Assembly: GCA_902729315.2 (NCBI GenBank)
Contig: LR746269.1
Coordinates: 5,115,501 to 5,179,500 of the forward strand
Direction: 5' to 3'
Length of the DNA: 64,000 nt
Source of the DNA: Spirodela intermedia
Taxonomy: Eukaryota > Streptophyta > Magnoliopsida > Alismatales > Araceae
The notes under the pieces are model-generated. The model did no database searches. It was not told the DNA's origin and saw nothing but the letters and a program-made list of their open reading frames with translations. The translations under genes were made by a program, and so were the position numbers. Of the stretch, positions 11,659 through 23,084 are shown one piece after another; position 1 is the stretch's first letter; every line of letters begins with the position of its first letter.

Positions 11659-11670
11659 TGGTATCATAGC
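11659..11670 (+). other. primer-binding site (tRNA-iMet type) after the LTR
   Basis: TGGTATCATAGC differs at one base from TGGTATCAGAGC, the usual plant copia primer-binding site. It identifies the preceding 252 bp as a 5' LTR. About 260 bp of leader-like sequence follows before an R repeat interrupts it. No gag frame survives. Confidence 0.75.
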
Positions 11671-11935
11671 TGACCAGGTGTTTCCATTCCACTTTGTATT
11701 GATCCTTGGCATGTTTTATTGAGCAAAGTCTTGCGATATACTATAATACCTTTGTTTTAGTCTTTTTCGTGATAAACCATCTCCTATTTGCATCTTCTAG
11801 TCTTTTATTTGCTGAATTGGTTCCTATAATCCTATTTACACCTTCTCTCATTCGTGGAGAAGGAAGAACTACTTTATACCATCTTGGGAGGAACCAACTG
11901 TAGTTATCTAACTCTATCATACCTCTATTAGGCCT

Positions 11936-13050
11936 TAGCGTGACCTAATCATTGTATAATAAATTAGGTAAATTTAAATTTATAAAACTAAAAAATAGAA
12001 AAAATTAAAAATTTTAAAATGTTTTATAATAAATAAATGATAATTTGATAAAAAGTTTTAAAAATAGTATAAAATTTTCAAGTCAATCATAGGGATGCGA
12101 GATAATATTTTAGAAATTTTACCAAAGAATATATTTTTCATAATTTTTAGACTAAATGATGAAGATCAAATATATTTAAAAATACACAAGAAAGAGAAAT
12201 TTAGTTGCAAATGTCTAGATGATTGACATCAATGCCTCGATGAACATGATTCAAATATAAATAAAGTGTCACATATTAATTCTTATATAAATTATTACAA
12301 GTAATTTAATTGATTAAACTAAAATATGTAAAAGACAAGAATCCTAATTGAATGGAGAAAATTTTCAAAACTTGAAATCACATAAAATCTCACTAATTTA
12401 AGTTAAATTTATTTATAATTTAAGTTATATTTAAATTAATAAATATATAATTTCAATTTGTGGTAGTGATTGTTAGAATTTTATGTGTTCGAGAAGATTA
12501 TTGTGTGATGTCCACAACCTCAATAGCTCTCTTTGGACATAAATAATGTGGAAAATCTCTAAATTTTTTTATTAAATTTAGAAATCAATAAAATAAGTTG
12601 ATGAATCATTTATGACAATTAGATGGAGGTAGAGTGTCTTAGGGAGTTTCATCTTTAGGTCTATAGAGTAAAAGGAAGCTCTTCATCATATTTAATACAC
12701 TTTGAAGAGGTAGTAACTCATTTCTCGGTAGATTGCTCTCTTCTCGACAATATCTTATTCGTCAATCAATCACAAATCATTTTTTCGATGTACTGATCTT
12801 TTTATCTATAATAATTTGATAGTTGATAACTATTCTCTATGAGTTACGTTGATGACATTTTTATTAATGATTGAGTGCTTCTAATGGCTTAATCATTGAT
12901 TGGTCATATAAGAAAATTATAATTTAATTAGATAAAAAATATAAATTTTGGCTATGGTGAGATTCAAATTATTATCGGTTGTCCACTTATCTGAGATAAA
13001 GTTAAATACATATGTAAATACCCTTGCCAAATGACATCATAAGGGTTCAT
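11936..13050 (-). repeat. R repeat copy 1 (truncated)
   Basis: Inverted relative to the R copies at 34-44 kb. It begins with the complement of the R end (TGACCTAATCATTGTATAAT) and contains the complements of the R landmarks: the block around GTCCACAACCTCAA, the GGAGGTAGAG block, and the Ile/Phe-like AT-rich tracts. The R part nearest its TGATAAG end is missing. Confidence 0.7.
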
Positions 13051-15240
13051 CATTCTTATCATTCTTATCATTCAATGGCCTTTTAGGTATATAAAAAGAA
13101 GTAAAAAACTTATTAGTGACCAATGACTGAATATTTTCTATCATTGTAAAGAAAATTCAATAAATTAACAATTTCTAAATGCTGTAAAATAAACCAATTT
13201 GGAATAATTTGAATTTATAGGGGTTTTTCAAGTCAAACACAAGGAAGATAAAAAATTAGTTAGTTATATTTATAATTTCGAATTGATGGATTAATTTTTA
13301 TAATTTTAATGATACAAATTAATAAATACAATTTTAAAATAATAAATTATAGATTATGATACTAGCTTGCGAAGAATATTCAAAGTAAATTTTGATTCCA
13401 AAAGAGAAATTGTTCATAAAATAATGTAGAACTGAATATAACTTTTTATAAATTGAAAATAAAGTAAAAACACATGCAAAGATTCAAGTTTTATAGAAGC
13501 ATGGGTGGAAAAATCATTGATTGAATTTTCTCCTGAATTCAATTGATTTGTGTAAGTGCACTGGATTGAATGAGTTTCTACACAATTTCTAGTTGATGAA
13601 TGACGATTCCAACAACTATCACTAGCTAAAACCGATTAACGGTATTGGTTCAACTTCGAGTGTGCTGCAGTATATAGAGAGGATCTTCATAAGAAATTCT
13701 TTGTCGTTTGTATCAAGTAAAGAATGAGATGGGTTTGTAGATGAAGTTCAATTTTTGTAGCGACTAAATGAGAGAGAAATCGAGATGAAATCTATTGTTT
13801 GTATCAAATGGATGATTTTTAGGTGAACTCGAAGTTTGTCATTACTAGAGGAGAGAGAAAATAGTTGTGGAGAATGATAGATTGATCAAAGATTCCCCAT
13901 TCTTCCTCATCATTTTTGCATCTTCATGTGTATTAATTCCATCAATTTTGTTGAATACTCCATTGTACTTTTCACCATATTTGTTATATCCATCGTTGAT
14001 GTGGAAAACCTAAAATAAGAAATTAGTCTCGTATTTTAATTTAATTTTACTATATTATTATTTATCATATTGAGTTCAAAACAATTTAGGAAAATATAGG
14101 GAAATTTCAGAAATAAATTGAATTATCATAGAAGCACTTTGATAATATTAGTAATCATTAATATAACTATCAAAACATTTCATGGTCAATTTCATCATGT
14201 AGTTTTTAAAAATCAATAGTATAATCAGATAAATAAAATTAATATCATTTTTTCTAGATTGAAGTAATTTATAAATATTTATGTAAAATAATAAAATAAA
14301 ATATAAAATATTAAGTATTTTATTATGTAATCAATGAGAGTTATCAACCAATAACATAGGTTTAGTCCCCACATTAGTTGTTTTTTGGTTTTGAGAGACA
14401 ATAATGTAAGTTGACGGTGAGACATACAATTCATTCACAAACACCCCCATATGTGGTAAACTTTGTGGCAGACACAAACCCCTTTGGTATGGAGTGAATC
14501 CACTCGATCAAAACTATTTTGTGTTGCTGGAGGGATGACTAAGGCTAGACAACACCGACCTTATTGGTGACATCATGCATCCACTATTTAATGGTGTAAA
14601 AAATAAGAATCCAAGAATAAACTTTCATTTCAAGCAGTTGTCCAAAATACATAAAATTGGAATCTTCAGTGACAAATAAAGCAAGGATACAAGGGTGTGA
14701 TTGCCCAACAGAAAATGACAAACACCAACAATGATTTAGTCAGGCCCATATTTTTCATAACTTCATTTAAAATAATAACTTATCATTTTTAAATATTTTG
14801 AAAACTCTTCTCCTAAAATCTGCAACAAACACCATATGTGATGATCATGACTTCTCTTGGAATTCTTCTAAAACATAGATTGTTGAATGAGTTAAATACT
14901 TGAATATCCTGATTAAGAATCAGGGTTGATAATGTGATACGCTAGTGATAGGGGAGGCTTGGGCCTCAAAATAAGACAAAATATAAAATGGCCTCACTCT
15001 TCCACAAGTATAATTTAAAAGCCAAAGATATCCTGATTGCTCATCATTGTGTGCTTGTGTGTGGGTTTATTGAGGGTTCTTAAACCCTAACGTCCATGAT
15101 TCTATCCTAGTGTTTCTTACTATGTTTTCATGTGTGTATATGTGTAAGGAAGACAATCATTGAGCCATACACCAAAGAAATCTAGAAAAATGAGTATGAC
15201 GGGCCACCTTCCATCTATCTAATCTATATAAAAATATATA
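13051..15240. other. AT-rich spacer of the inverted duplication, no gene seen
   Basis: Very AT-rich sequence with no frame of convincing length or composition, no tRNA and no recognisable transposon protein. It forms the non-homologous centre between the two arms and is probably decayed repeat DNA. Confidence 0.6.
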
Positions 15241-15581
15241 AATACACATCCACATCACGTTTGGATCCTCCATCCAAATCTTATAAATATTTACGTATCC
15301 TCCGGATTAACCTGCATGGATATTTATATACATGTCTGTATTATCTTATGAAAGTAACGTTATACGAATCCATTCTGACCAACTGGGAACGTCCACATGT
15401 CGAGTGAGGTTACGGGTCTTGAACTAGTACGGGGACCATGCCACCAATCTCCACGTGATCGCCCATGCGATATCCCCCTTGTGGTCATCTTAGACAAGAG
15501 AACCCTACGAGGAGGCCAATTCGCATCTCTCTTCTCCCTTTTCTCTTGCCTGATCGGCGATGGCTCGAGCACGTGTACATT

Positions 15582-15632
15582 AAAATGAAGGAAAATTCCA
15601 CCCTGAAGAAGGATGGAATTTTCCTTCATTTT
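15582..15632. repeat. 19-bp perfect hairpin
   Basis: The arm 15582-15600 (ending GGAAAATTCCA) pairs perfectly with 15614-15632, with a 13-base loop. The left arm of the inverted duplication has only one half (GGATGGAATTTTCC near 10590), so the hairpin arose after the duplication by local inverted duplication or templated repair. Confidence 0.9.
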
Positions 15633-16173
15633 CCACGTTCGAAATCTACCGTAAGACTTACGTAACTAGAGAAGTCACGGAGACAACGAGCCACCAAGTA
15701 AGACTTGCCTGCCAAATGTTTGAAACGATAGAGAGACAATCAAGCAAGCCTCCGTCGTCGGTGGCCACCGAGGAGATCAGGTCAAACGTCAAAAATGGCC
15801 GAGAGGAGAGCTTGAAGTCGTACGATGGGTAGTTTTCAGGGTGAATCTGTGTCGAAAGTAAGATCCCTAGGCCTCTGAAGTATAGTTGATGATCCTAGTA
15901 TTCTCTGTAACTGACTCTGAAACTCCAATCAGCCATCTGGCGCATCTCCTTCAGGAAATTCTTCCGTGGATGCATGACGGAACTGGCTTAAAACCCATGG
16001 TTGAAGGTTCGATATTGAAATCAAGAGCTTTTTTGAGGTCTCAATCTAGTAGAGTTTATGGTAAGAATCTCCACCGTCGGTCAACTCGGATGGTCATATA
16101 CGCCATCAATGAAAATTAATTCTCTCATACCCGACTCGATAGAGCTCATCCTGAAATCCAGATCCCTCCCCCC

Positions 16174-16176
<3 letters not shown>

Positions 16177-16234
<58 letters not shown>
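16177..16234. repeat. (CT)n microsatellite
   Basis: Perfect CT run of about 58 bases immediately left of a C-rich palindrome, in sequence present only in the right arm. Confidence 0.95.
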
Positions 16235-16239
<5 letters not shown>

Positions 16240-16252
16240 AACCACCCAACCA

Positions 16253-16314
16253 CCCCCCCACCCCTTCTTCACGTAGAGATGCTTCCACGGACCACTGAAG
16301 AAGGGGTGGGGGGG
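16253..16314. repeat. G/C-tract hairpin with 19-bp arms
   Basis: The arm 16253-16271 (seven C, A, CCCCTTCTTCA) pairs perfectly with 16296-16314 across a 24-base loop. The right arm is also the start of a second inverted repeat that ends near 16525. Confidence 0.9.
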
Positions 16315-16315
16315 A

Positions 16316-16516
16316 CGATACGAATTTATAACCGTAGTTCCACGTACGTGATGCGGACTCAGTTTGTCTGGACGTCCCAGTTTTCCTATTTCAAAGAGGC
16401 CAAAAATGTACAACCCGTTCTGAGAGAAAATATCCCCTCGCGGTAAGGAAAGACCGCCCTTTGCCGATCCCCAGTACTGAGACTGGAGATCAATGTTCGA
16501 TTATAAATTCGTATCG
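16316..16516. mobile_element. MITE-like insertion with 16-bp terminal inverted repeats
   Basis: CGATACGAATTTATAA at 16316-16331 is matched by its perfect complement at 16501-16516. The flanking G-rich and C-rich stretches (GGTGGG / CCTCCACCC) extend the pairing imperfectly. The ~200-bp segment is missing from the left arm, which supports a recent insertion. No coding capacity. Confidence 0.55.
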
Positions 16517-16714
16517 CCTCCACCCTTGAGGTTTACGGAAATAATATCTGCGGCAAGGTCTCTTTGATGACTACTAGCCAGGCGATATCGTAACAAGAGT
16601 TACAGAGGAAGACCACCGCCCATCAACATGGCGGGGAACGGACAGGGGCCCTAATAAGGAGATGGGACCGAGAAGCTTATCCAACGGAGGGCAAGTCTCC
16701 GTCGGGCGACGCGC

Positions 16715-17230
16715 GGGAGGGTGACGGATGCCCACAAACAGGAAGAGAAAACAAGCATGTATAACCAAAATATCCTGTAAAAAATGGGTCTCTGCGAACA
16801 GAGACCCCTTCAGAACATACAGGGCAGTCAACCGAGAACGGTGGGTAGGAACGGAAGGAGAATACAGAGGGGGAATGGACGGGAAGACAAGGATACAAAA
16901 GGGGGACTCGTGTGTCCCCTGGTAGAGCCGATTCGAGATGGCCAATCTTCATAATCGGCCTTCATCCTCTCCTACTGAGCCGGCCATTATGTCCCTGCTC
17001 AATGGCCCGCTCCGCCCTGTGCCTTACCCCCCTGCTCCCGTCTGGACGATCCAATCCTGTGGGGCCCTGGGCCTCCTTGGGACCGCTGTAAGTGTCCAGG
17101 CCCGACCTCCACGGCCTCTCTTTTACACGGTAGTCGTGAATCAGGGACCTTTTTTCACGTGGACAGAGCCCTGATATTAAGGTCTCAACGAGGGCCACGT
17201 GTAAGAATGTGAATAAAGTGTTGCACTATC
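16715..17230. other. GC-rich insertion upstream of LOX-2, nature unknown
   Basis: This stretch has no counterpart upstream of LOX-1. It contains a short perfect hairpin (GGGTCTCTG / CAGAGACCC around 16790-16810) and several ACGTG-type motifs near 17155-17205. The longest frames have no recognisable protein resemblance. It may be a transposon piece and it changes the distal promoter of LOX-2. Confidence 0.5.
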
Positions 17231-17609
17231 CCTCTTATTTTAAAAATAAATAAATTAATCTCTACCTAAAATTAGAAAAATTAGAGACTGAAGAGGTTTA
17301 TGGATCGACGTTTCCCTGATGATTCATGGTTTCTCAGCTCCTGCAAAATCAGCATAAGTAGCATTGACTATCTGACAATTATATTTGTCAGCCTATTAAA
17401 AAGCCGAGGTAGATGGCAGATATAGTATGAAATTTCTAGACGATAACTAGTTAGATACTAGCTCTTTTGGATTTGCATACATTCCCATCTTCGTATATTA
17501 TTATTTAAATTTATTTTATATTTTCCCGAAGCCGGCGTAGATAATAGCTATGCGTTCCACACACGTCTCCTCATTCGTTGACTTATCTCCGGCCAGAGAT
17601 CTTGCCAGC

Positions 17610-17616
17610 TATTAAA
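17610..17616 (+). promoter_or_regulatory. degenerate TATA box of LOX-2
   Basis: TATTAAA, 217 bp upstream of the LOX-2 ATG, lies in sequence that aligns with the LOX-1 promoter, where the same position is TATAAAA. A further TATTTAT at 17763-17769, about 60 bp before the ATG, is probably too close to be the main element. Confidence 0.5.
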
Positions 17617-17826
17617 CAACGAAGAGATGTCCGTATTTGCTTCAAGGATACCCGTCTAGATTGCCATCAGGCTGCGATCCCCGCATCCCCTCTCACTCCG
17701 TCTCTCTCATCTCTCCCCTCCGTCCCCCGACTCCGGCCCACGCGAAGGTGCAGCGGAGTGTGCTATTTATTGCACCTCAGCTCTCTTCGTCCCTCTTCTC
17801 TCGCTCTCTCTGTGCTTCAGAACTGA

Positions 17827-18197
17827 ATGATGATGCTGAGGCCACAGGTCCACAGCACCCCTAACGTCGGGTCCTCCCACAGCCAGCTCTTCGGATATCG
17901 CGCGGTCCTTGTTCCGGGGTACGGGAAGGCTAATGTCCTCGCAGGGAGGGTGCTAGGGAGGCCGTGGCGCGGCCGGAAGAAAGCGGGCAGGATCAGCTGC
18001 TCCGCCGAGGACGTCTTAACAGAGACCACAAAACCGGACCACGGCCCCGTCAAGGTCAAGTGCGTCCTCACCGTCAAGCCGACAGTCGGCGGTGTGTTAA
18101 GCAACTTCGGCATCTCCCGCGGCCTCGATGAAATCACGGACTTGCTGGGAAGGTCTATCTTCCTCGACCTGGTCAGCACCGATCTCGATCCTGGTAA

Positions 18198-18254
<57 letters not shown>

Positions 18255-18282
18255 ATCTATCTATATATATATATATATATAA

Positions 18283-18320
<38 letters not shown>

Positions 18321-21300
18321 GTCTGTCTACCTATCGATCTACAGATCGTGCAACTGCAGATTTTGACTTGCTGGCAATCCGTCCTTTGAGAATACCTCCG
18401 ATATTACTACAGAGTATTAAATGGTGATCATCCTCACGTAATCAAATATCCATAGTTTTCTTACGGATTATTCTTCCCGATTTTTGAAGAGACCGGATTG
18501 GAGAAGAGCACCGTCCAGGCCTTCGTGCACAAATCGAGCCTCGAGGACGGCAAACAGAGGTACGAGGGCGAGTTCTTGGTGCCCAAGGGGTTTGGCGAGA
18601 TCGGGGCCGTCCTTGTGACGAATGAGCACCACCAGGAGATGTTCTTCGATGAGATCGTCCTCTCCGGCTACGGCGATTCCAAGGTCGTCGTGTCCTGCAA
18701 TTCCTGGGTTCACACCAAGTTTGAAAATCCAGAGAAGCGTATTTTCTTCGTAGACAAGGTGGGTCCGGCATGTAAGAATCAAGTTTTTTTAATTAAACGT
18801 CTAAAAAACATTGACTGAAATACTCTATGAACATTTATTACATTTGGTCTTTATGATTTATAGAACATTGGCCATAGCGGATTCATTTCTCCTCATTTGA
18901 TAGCGTTCATAACAACAAAGAGTCGCCGTACATGGTCCGAAAAGTAGTAGAAAAGCTAAAGAAAATTAGATGAACCGAAGCTACTAAACAAAATTCAGTG
19001 CGGCCTATGCTTTATGGTCTGACTACTGCCATCTGAATGAAGATTGTCCATCAATGTCGTCCAGAGACTAATTTTGAGAACAGCGGACTCTAAGCCAAAC
19101 CATGTATAATTCCCATTTTCCAATGCAAAATTTGCCTTCTCTCCCTGTAAAAGCTTATCGGGTTTTGACAAGACCAACGCACTCATGGAAAGTAAATGTA
19201 TCCACACAGCCAACCATTTTGACATATGCAGGCCTACCTGCCTTCACAAACGCCAGGCGGGCTCCATACGTTGCGGGAGAAGGAGCTCGACATTCAGCGA
19301 GGTGATGGGCGGGGTGAACGCAAGACCTTCGAGAGGATCTATGACTATGATACGTACAACGACTTGGGAGACCCGGATAACAGCGACGACTTGGCTAGGC
19401 CAGTATTGGGCGGTCAACGTCATCCTTACCCAAGGCGATGTAGAACGGGGCGACCAAGAACCAAGAAAGGTACTGAGATTTCTCATCAGTCAACGCCGTC
19501 GATGTTGCGCTGTCGGCGCTGCCTCCGAGTTCGTTCTTTTGAGGGTAACCACCGGCTTACGGGATTTTACAGACCCGCAATCGGAAAAGAGGGCCAGCGA
19601 TAACTACGTTCCGAGGGACGAGTCCTTCTCGGAAGTGAAGGCGGTGACGTTCTCCGTGAAGACGGTGAGATCGGTGCTGCACGCGCTCATTCCCACCCTG
19701 GAGAACATTATCACCGACCCGAAGCTCGGCTTCCCCCACTTTACCGCCATAGACAACCTCTTCGACGACGGCATTGAGCTGCCGCCGGCGGAGAAGAAGG
19801 GGTTCCTCCAGACAGCCCTACCGAGTCTGGTGAAGGCGATAAGCGAAGGAAAAGACGATGTCCTGCTATTCGACCCGCCGGCCATGATCGAGAGTCAGTC
19901 ATCTCCTTCCCCACCACTCCCGTTCCTCCCATCTCATTTTTAAAAATTCACGCATCACAGTTGATCCACAATCTTGGCAGAGGACAAGTTCTCCTGGTTT
20001 AGAGACGAGGAGTTCGCTCGGCAAACCCTCGCTGGTCTCAACCCCTTCAGCATCGAGCTGGTCAAGGTGAGAAGATGGGCTAGATTTCTTTGAGGCAGAC
20101 AAACATATCCCATAGAAATCACCGGTAGAAACGCTGAAAATCCCTCACAGCCACGACCACCTTCCGGGTCTCGCAGGAATTCCCCTTCGTCAGCAAGCTC
20201 GACCCACAGATCTATGGGCCTCCGGAGTCTGCAATCACCAAGGAGATCATCGAAAGGGAGATCAAAGGGATCATGACTGTAGAAGAGGTAAAACCATAAC
20301 CCCCTTCCCCCGGATATTTAGAAACGCCAACGGAGCAGCGTAAAGCCCAACTCCGCCCTTTGTACAGGCCATCGAGAAGAAGAAGCTCTTCATCATAGAC
20401 TACCACGATCTGTTCCTACCCTACGTCCACAAGGTGAGGCAGCTTGAGGGAACCACGCTGTACGGATCCCGCACCGTCTTCTTCCTCACCGAGGACGGGA
20501 CGCTATCGCCGATCGCCATCGAGCTCACCCGCCCGGCGTCCCCGACGGCGCCCCAGTGGAAGGAGGTGTTCACGTACACCTCGGACGCCACCGGCGCGTG
20601 GCTGTGGAGGCTCGCCAAGGCCCATGTCTGCGCTCACGACGCCGGCTACCACCAGCTCGTCATCCACTGGTAAAAGATCATCTTGCGCGTCGTTCGAATC
20701 AGACAGAATGGCCGAACCTCGGAGATCGAAAGGTTTCTTCGCTGATTATCGATTGATGCTGTGAAGGTTGAGGACGCATGCCTGCACCGAGCCTTACATC
20801 ATCGCGACCAACAGGCAGCTCAGCGCTATGCACCCGATAAACAGGCTACTCCGCCCCCACTTCCGGTACACGATGGAGATCAACGCCCTCGCCCGGGAGG
20901 CCCTCATCAACGCCGAAGGCACCATCGAGACCTGCTTCTCCCCCGGCAAATACTCCATGGAGATCAGCTCCGTGGCCTACGACAAGCTGTGGCGGTTCGA
21001 CGAGCAGGCCCTCCCCGCAGACCTCATCAAAAGGTACCCGTCACCACCGCCTCCTACTCCGACCCAGTAAATCCGCCCGTCCTTGTGATCTGAGATTGAC
21101 GAGCGGGGGGGGGGGTTGGTTCCTTGTTCTTGTAGAGGAATGGCGGTGGAGGACCCGACGGCGTTTTTTGGCCTGAGATTGACCATCGAGGACTACCCGT
21201 TCGCCGCCGACGGCCTGCTCATATGGACGGCCATCAAGCAGTGGGTCCAGGACTACGTGGGCCATTACTATGCAGGCCCCTCCGTCGTGACGTCCGACAC

Positions 21301-21895
21301 GGAGCTCCAGAAGTGGTGGGAGGAGATCCGCAACAAGGGCCATGCTGACAAGAGGAAAGAGCCCTGGTGGCCGGCCCTGAACACGCCGGAGGACCTTGTC
21401 GGCATCTTGACGACCATGATCTGGGTGGCCTCCGGGCACCACGCTGCCGTGAACTTTGGCCAGTATCACTACGCTGGCTACTTCCCTAACCGACCCACAA
21501 TCGTCCGCAGCAGAATGCCGGTGGAGGACGGGAACGAGCGCGACCTCAAGCGGTTCTGGGAGAAACCGGAGAGGACGCTGATGGAGAACTTCCCCACGCA
21601 GATCCAGGCCACGCGTGTCATGGCGGTGCTGGACGTGCTCTCCGCGCACTCGATCGACGAGGAGTACATCGGCGACCTGCCGTCGGCGATCTGGGACGAC
21701 GACCTGACCATAAAGGCAGCCTACGAGAGGTTCCGGGGGACGCTGACGGAGATAGAAGGTATCATCGACGAGAGAAATCAAGACCGCAACTTGAAGAACA
21801 GATGCGGCGCAGGCGTCGTCCCGTATGAGCTTCTGAAACCCTTCTCCAAACCCGGGGTCACCGGAATGGGAGTTCCGAACAGCATCTCCATATGA
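17827..21895 (+). CDS. LOX-2: chloroplast-type 13-lipoxygenase (LOX2 group), intact
   Basis: Exons 17827-18193, 18490-18758, 19232-19469, 19573-19893, 19981-20066, 20177-20287, 20368-20669, 20767-21033 and 21136-21895. All are GT-AG and in phase, giving 906 residues from the first of three ATGs in a row. Iron ligands are H564, H569, H756, N760 and the terminal I906. Domain order is a plastid transit-type N-terminus, PLAT domain, then lipoxygenase domain. The role expected is the same as LOX-1. By my count the proteins differ at about 33 of 120 positions in exon 1, 8 of 86 in exon 2, 3 of 79 and 2 of 106 in exons 3 and 4, none in exons 5 and 6, 2 of 100 and 2 of 89 in exons 7 and 8, and 19 of 252 in exon 9. 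The last 75 residues are identical. The pair is transcribed divergently. Confidence 0.95.
18198..18322. repeat. compound (CT)n-(TA)n-(CTAT)n microsatellite in LOX-2 intron 1
   Basis: A CT run directly behind the intron 1 donor passes into TA and then CTAT units. It accounts for most of the length difference of intron 1 between LOX-2 (296 bp) and LOX-1 (172 bp). Confidence 0.95.
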
Positions 21896-21917
21896 ATTGA
21901 CGCCTCTGATTGCCCTA

Positions 21918-21967
21918 AATAAAACTTCACGGATTTTTTGAATCCCCCTTTCGAAGCCTCGAATAAA
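21918..21967 (+). terminator. poly(A) signals of LOX-2
   Basis: AATAAA at 21918-21923 and 21962-21967, in 3' UTR sequence homologous to that of LOX-1. Confidence 0.6.
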
Positions 21968-22379
21968 AGATCAGAAAACATTTTGGCCCTATTTTCCGCT
22001 CATTCCACTTCTTGGGGTGAAGGACTCAACTTTTCCTCTATCTCTGGGGTCATGCTTCATTCGTTTCTTATTTCCGTAAAAAGAGGGGAGTTTAGGTCCA
22101 GAACTGGCTAAACTAAACATTTTATGTGGTACTCTTCTTCGTTGGCCGGCACTTTTTATACATATCATTCCTAACCCTGAGGGACCTCCCACGATGGATT
22201 ATGAACCAGCAACCATGGAGACAACTGCTCTTTGTAATCACCCTTTGACTTTTGTGGTATCTAATCTGACACTATGCCATCCATGTGGGTTGTGCTGGGG
22301 ATGACGAGTGCCCTCGTTTCCCCTTCTTGCTCAGTGGAACTCTGATGCAAAATACTACACTACGAGAAAGAGAGTTATG

Positions 22380-22381
<2 letters not shown>

Positions 22382-22411
<30 letters not shown>
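22382..22411. repeat. (GA)n microsatellite
   Basis: Fifteen GA units in the region between LOX-2 and the C53 relic. No counterpart lies between C53 and LOX-1. Confidence 0.95.
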
Positions 22412-22414
<3 letters not shown>

Positions 22415-23023
22415 GAATAGAAAGCACAACATATTTCCGAGGATTGGAGAAACCTCTTGTCTAAGGTTGTACACAAATCTTGCTTAAAAGAATCATCACT
22501 TACATCTCTTGATAGAAACCCTCCATGCTCAGACAATACACATTCGAGCCCTAAAACAGAGATGACGGTGCTCACTCCTCTTAGCACACGATTTGGGAAA
22601 GAATAACAAAGAATTAAGGACATTCCCCTGAAATCAAACTTCGCTCCGGAGGGTGCTGCCCCCTGGACCGCATTGCCAACTCACCATTAGAGCCTGGTAA
22701 GCGGTGCGTTGGATCTGCATACTCGCCGAAGAGCCCATTAAAATCCAATAGGACCCAATATGAAATCATTAACGAAAACTTCAACAAGCTGACTTTTAAA
22801 CTCTGCGCATAAACAGAACAACTAACCAAAAGGAGTCAATTTATTTACATTGTTAGCACCCTCTTTCTGTATTTTTAAGTCTCATAAAAATAATTTTAAA
22901 AGGTATAGATACTTAAAGAACTGCTCGGAAGGGTTCATTGTCAAATAGGTAGATGCACAAAAGAAGGGCCAGGCTCCGCTCCACTGAGCGCCCGGCTGCC
23001 AGCCCCCGTCATCGGTGGGAGGC

Positions 23024-23084
23024 GTGCAAGATCCAGCGGACATCCAGAGCTTGCCGATAGACATCATGCTCTCCTATCTCGTAG
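23024..23084 (+). pseudogene. C53 exon 1 relic, right copy (start codon lost)
   Basis: The frame reads VQDPADIQSLPIDIMLSYL up to a kept donor (G|gtgtgc). It is homologous to C53 exon 1 at 3644-3704 and to its promoter (22865-23023). The ATG has become GTG and no further C53 exons follow. Homology ends within about 15 bp of the donor, the same break as in the other copies. Confidence 0.85.

Noticed and set aside
20785-20830. Asn instead of His in the ATHR motif of both lipoxygenases, as a sign of inactivation
   Set aside because: That His is not an iron ligand, and Asn is usual in LOX2-type chloroplast enzymes; all five ligands are present.
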